Below are positions 5,168-6,282 of a stretch of 6,282 nt of DNA, in pieces. The DNA comes from an uncultured bacterium. GTDB lineage: Bacteria > Actinomycetota > UBA4738 > HRBIN12. The notes under the pieces are model-generated. The model was not told the origin of the DNA and searched no databases. It saw nothing but the letters and a program-made list of their open reading frames with translations. A program made the translations under genes and the position numbers. How positions within the stretch are numbered: the stretch's first letter is position 1; the number at the start of each line of letters is the position of its first letter. Location: assembly GCA_937881155.1 (NCBI GenBank), contig CALGFI010000176.1, forward strand, positions 1-6,282, written 5' to 3'.

Positions 5168-6282
5168 TCAACCCCCGCCCAGCACCCGCGCGAGCGCCTC
5201 GACCGGCTCCTGCGTGACGCCGAAGACCAGGCTCGGGAACAATCCGAGCACCACCGTGGCGATGAGAAGGGGCGTCCACGAGACCCACTCGACGGCCACG
5301 ACGTCGCCGAACCCCGCCTCGCGCCATTTCTCGGGAAGCGTGCCCATGTTCACGCGCTGGAGCATCCACAGGAAATAGCCGGCCGTGAGAATCGTGCCGA
5401 TGCCCCCGGCGACCATGAACACCCGGAACCACAACGTGAGCCCGGCCTGATCGAGGATCGACGAGGGGTTGAACGCCGACAGCAGCGCCATCACCTCGCC
5501 CCAGAAGCCGGCCAGACCGGGCAGTCCGAGCGAGGCGATCGCCACGAACGCGAACACACCGCCGAGGTACGGAAGTTTCTGCAGCACCCCGCCGCCGATC
5601 TCGGCGATCTCGCGGGTGTGATAGCGGTCGTACAGCGAACCGACGCAGAAGAAGAGCATCCCGGTGATGATCCCGTGCGCGACCATGCCGAAGATCGCGG
5701 CGTTGATCCCGATCGGCGTGAGCGTGGCGATGCCGAGCATCACGAACCCCATGTGTCCCACGGAGCTGAACGCGATGAGCCGCTTCAGGTCACGCTGGGC
5801 GAGACACGCAAGCGCGGCGTAGACGATGGCGATCGCCGCCAGGGCGCCGATCCACGGCGCGTACTTCTCCGCGCCGTACGGCAGGATCGGCAGGGCGATG
5901 CGAATGAACCCGTACGTGCCCATCTTCAGCATGATCGCCGCGAGTAGCACCGAGCCGATCGTGGGGGCCTCGGTATGGGCATCCGGCAGCCACGTGTGGA
6001 ACGGCCACATCGGCACCTTGACCGCGAACCCCAGCCCGACCGCTCCGAACACGACGAGCTGGAATCCCTGCGAGAAGCCGCCCTGCTGCGCGTACCGCTG
6101 GAGCTCCACGATGTCGAACGTGCTCGGCTCGGCGGTGAAGAACATGGCCAGGAAGCCCAGCAGCATGAACACGGAGCCGAACAGCGTGTACAGGAAGAAC
6201 TTGATCGCGGCGTACTCGCGGTTGGCGCTCCCCCAGATCCCGATCAGGAAGTACATGGGCACCAGGACGAGCTCCCAGAACA
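5168..6282 (-). CDS. nuoM: NADH-quinone oxidoreductase subunit M (complex I), partial
   Basis: The 5' end is missing; the window begins inside the fifth helix, and about 370 C-terminal residues are visible of the roughly 500 usual. The first codons read FWELVLVPMYFLIGIWG, the NuoM signature around the essential glutamate (codon 6274-6272). An internal GTG at 6262 is not the start, because this conserved reading continues to the window edge. Further proton-path residues are intact: the Lys in GFAVKVPMWPFHTW (codon 6019-6017), the Lys in AAIMLKMGTYGF (codon 5926-5924), the His of SSVGHMGF, and the Glu in GFWGEVMALL (codon 5497-5495). LPDAHTEAPT is also typical. This is an integral membrane, proton-pumping subunit of complex I, next to NuoN in the membrane arm. 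The stop is 41 nt before nuoN on the same strand, and both surely belong to a nuo operon extending off the right edge. Confidence 0.97.
   Translation of the reverse strand, partial: FWELVLVPMYFLIGIWGSANREYAAIKFFLYTLFGSVFMLLGFLAMFFTAEPSTFDIVELQRYAQQGGFSQGFQLVVFGAVGLGFAVKVPMWPFHTWLPDAHTEAPTIGSVLLAAIMLKMGTYGFIRIALPILPYGAEKYAPWIGALAAIAIVYAALACLAQRDLKRLIAFSSVGHMGFVMLGIATLTPIGINAAIFGMVAHGIITGMLFFCVGSLYDRYHTREIAEIGGGVLQKLPYLGGVFAFVAIASLGLPGLAGFWGEVMALLSAFNPSSILDQAGLTLWFRVFMVAGGIGTILTAGYFLWMLQRVNMGTLPEKWREAGFGDVVAVEWVSWTPLLIATVVLGLFPSLVFGVTQEPVEALARVLGGG

Noticed and set aside
3318..5378. A 686-codon open frame on the + strand, antisense to nuoN and its flanks
   Set aside because: The translation is dominated by Arg, Asp, Glu, Gln and His with no fold or motif, as expected for the antisense of GC-rich coding DNA. 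The opposite strand carries clear nuoN, with all key residues, and the beginnings or ends of its neighbours.
1..6282. Search by eye for tRNA, rRNA, CRISPR repeats, insertion-sequence ends, riboswitches and phage or defence genes
   Set aside because: None found. Coding density is near complete, composition is even across the window, and there are no regular long repeats or terminal inverted repeats.

Overview
This window is a GC-rich bacterial chromosomal segment with short spacers, GTG and TTG starts and strong G/C preference at third codon positions. It holds six protein genes, five complete and one cut by the window edge. The base composition and the respiratory nuo genes next to htpX fit a high-GC free-living aerobe, most likely Actinomycetota or a neighbouring deep lineage. 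That placement is inference: no marker in the window fixes the phylum.

Layout on the + strand: a YajQ-family nucleotide-binding protein (5-502); then, after a short gap with a plausible promoter and a strong Shine-Dalgarno, a PLP-dependent class III aminotransferase of the glutamate-1-semialdehyde aminomutase-like type (574-1956); then, 7 nt later, a HAD-superfamily hydrolase (1964-2632). The last two look like a two-gene transcription unit.

Layout on the - strand, reading from the right edge leftward: the C-terminal part of nuoM (6282 to 5168), complete nuoN (5126 to 3660), a 148-nt spacer with a hairpin and short repeated motifs, then htpX (3511 to 2645). The + and - blocks converge with only 12 nt between the HAD and htpX stop codons.

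NuoM and NuoN are the antiporter-like proton-pumping membrane subunits of respiratory complex I and end its usual gene order. HtpX is a membrane zinc protease that removes damaged membrane proteins, so its position after the complex I genes is functionally plausible but does not prove a link. The aminotransferase and the HAD enzyme may share a small-molecule pathway; their substrates cannot be read from the sequence.

I see no mobile element, CRISPR array, tRNA, rRNA, phage or defence gene, and no convincing new system. The points worth a second look are the altered active-site loop of the aminotransferase, its pairing with an atypical HAD enzyme, start-site corrections for three genes, and a repeated motif upstream of htpX.
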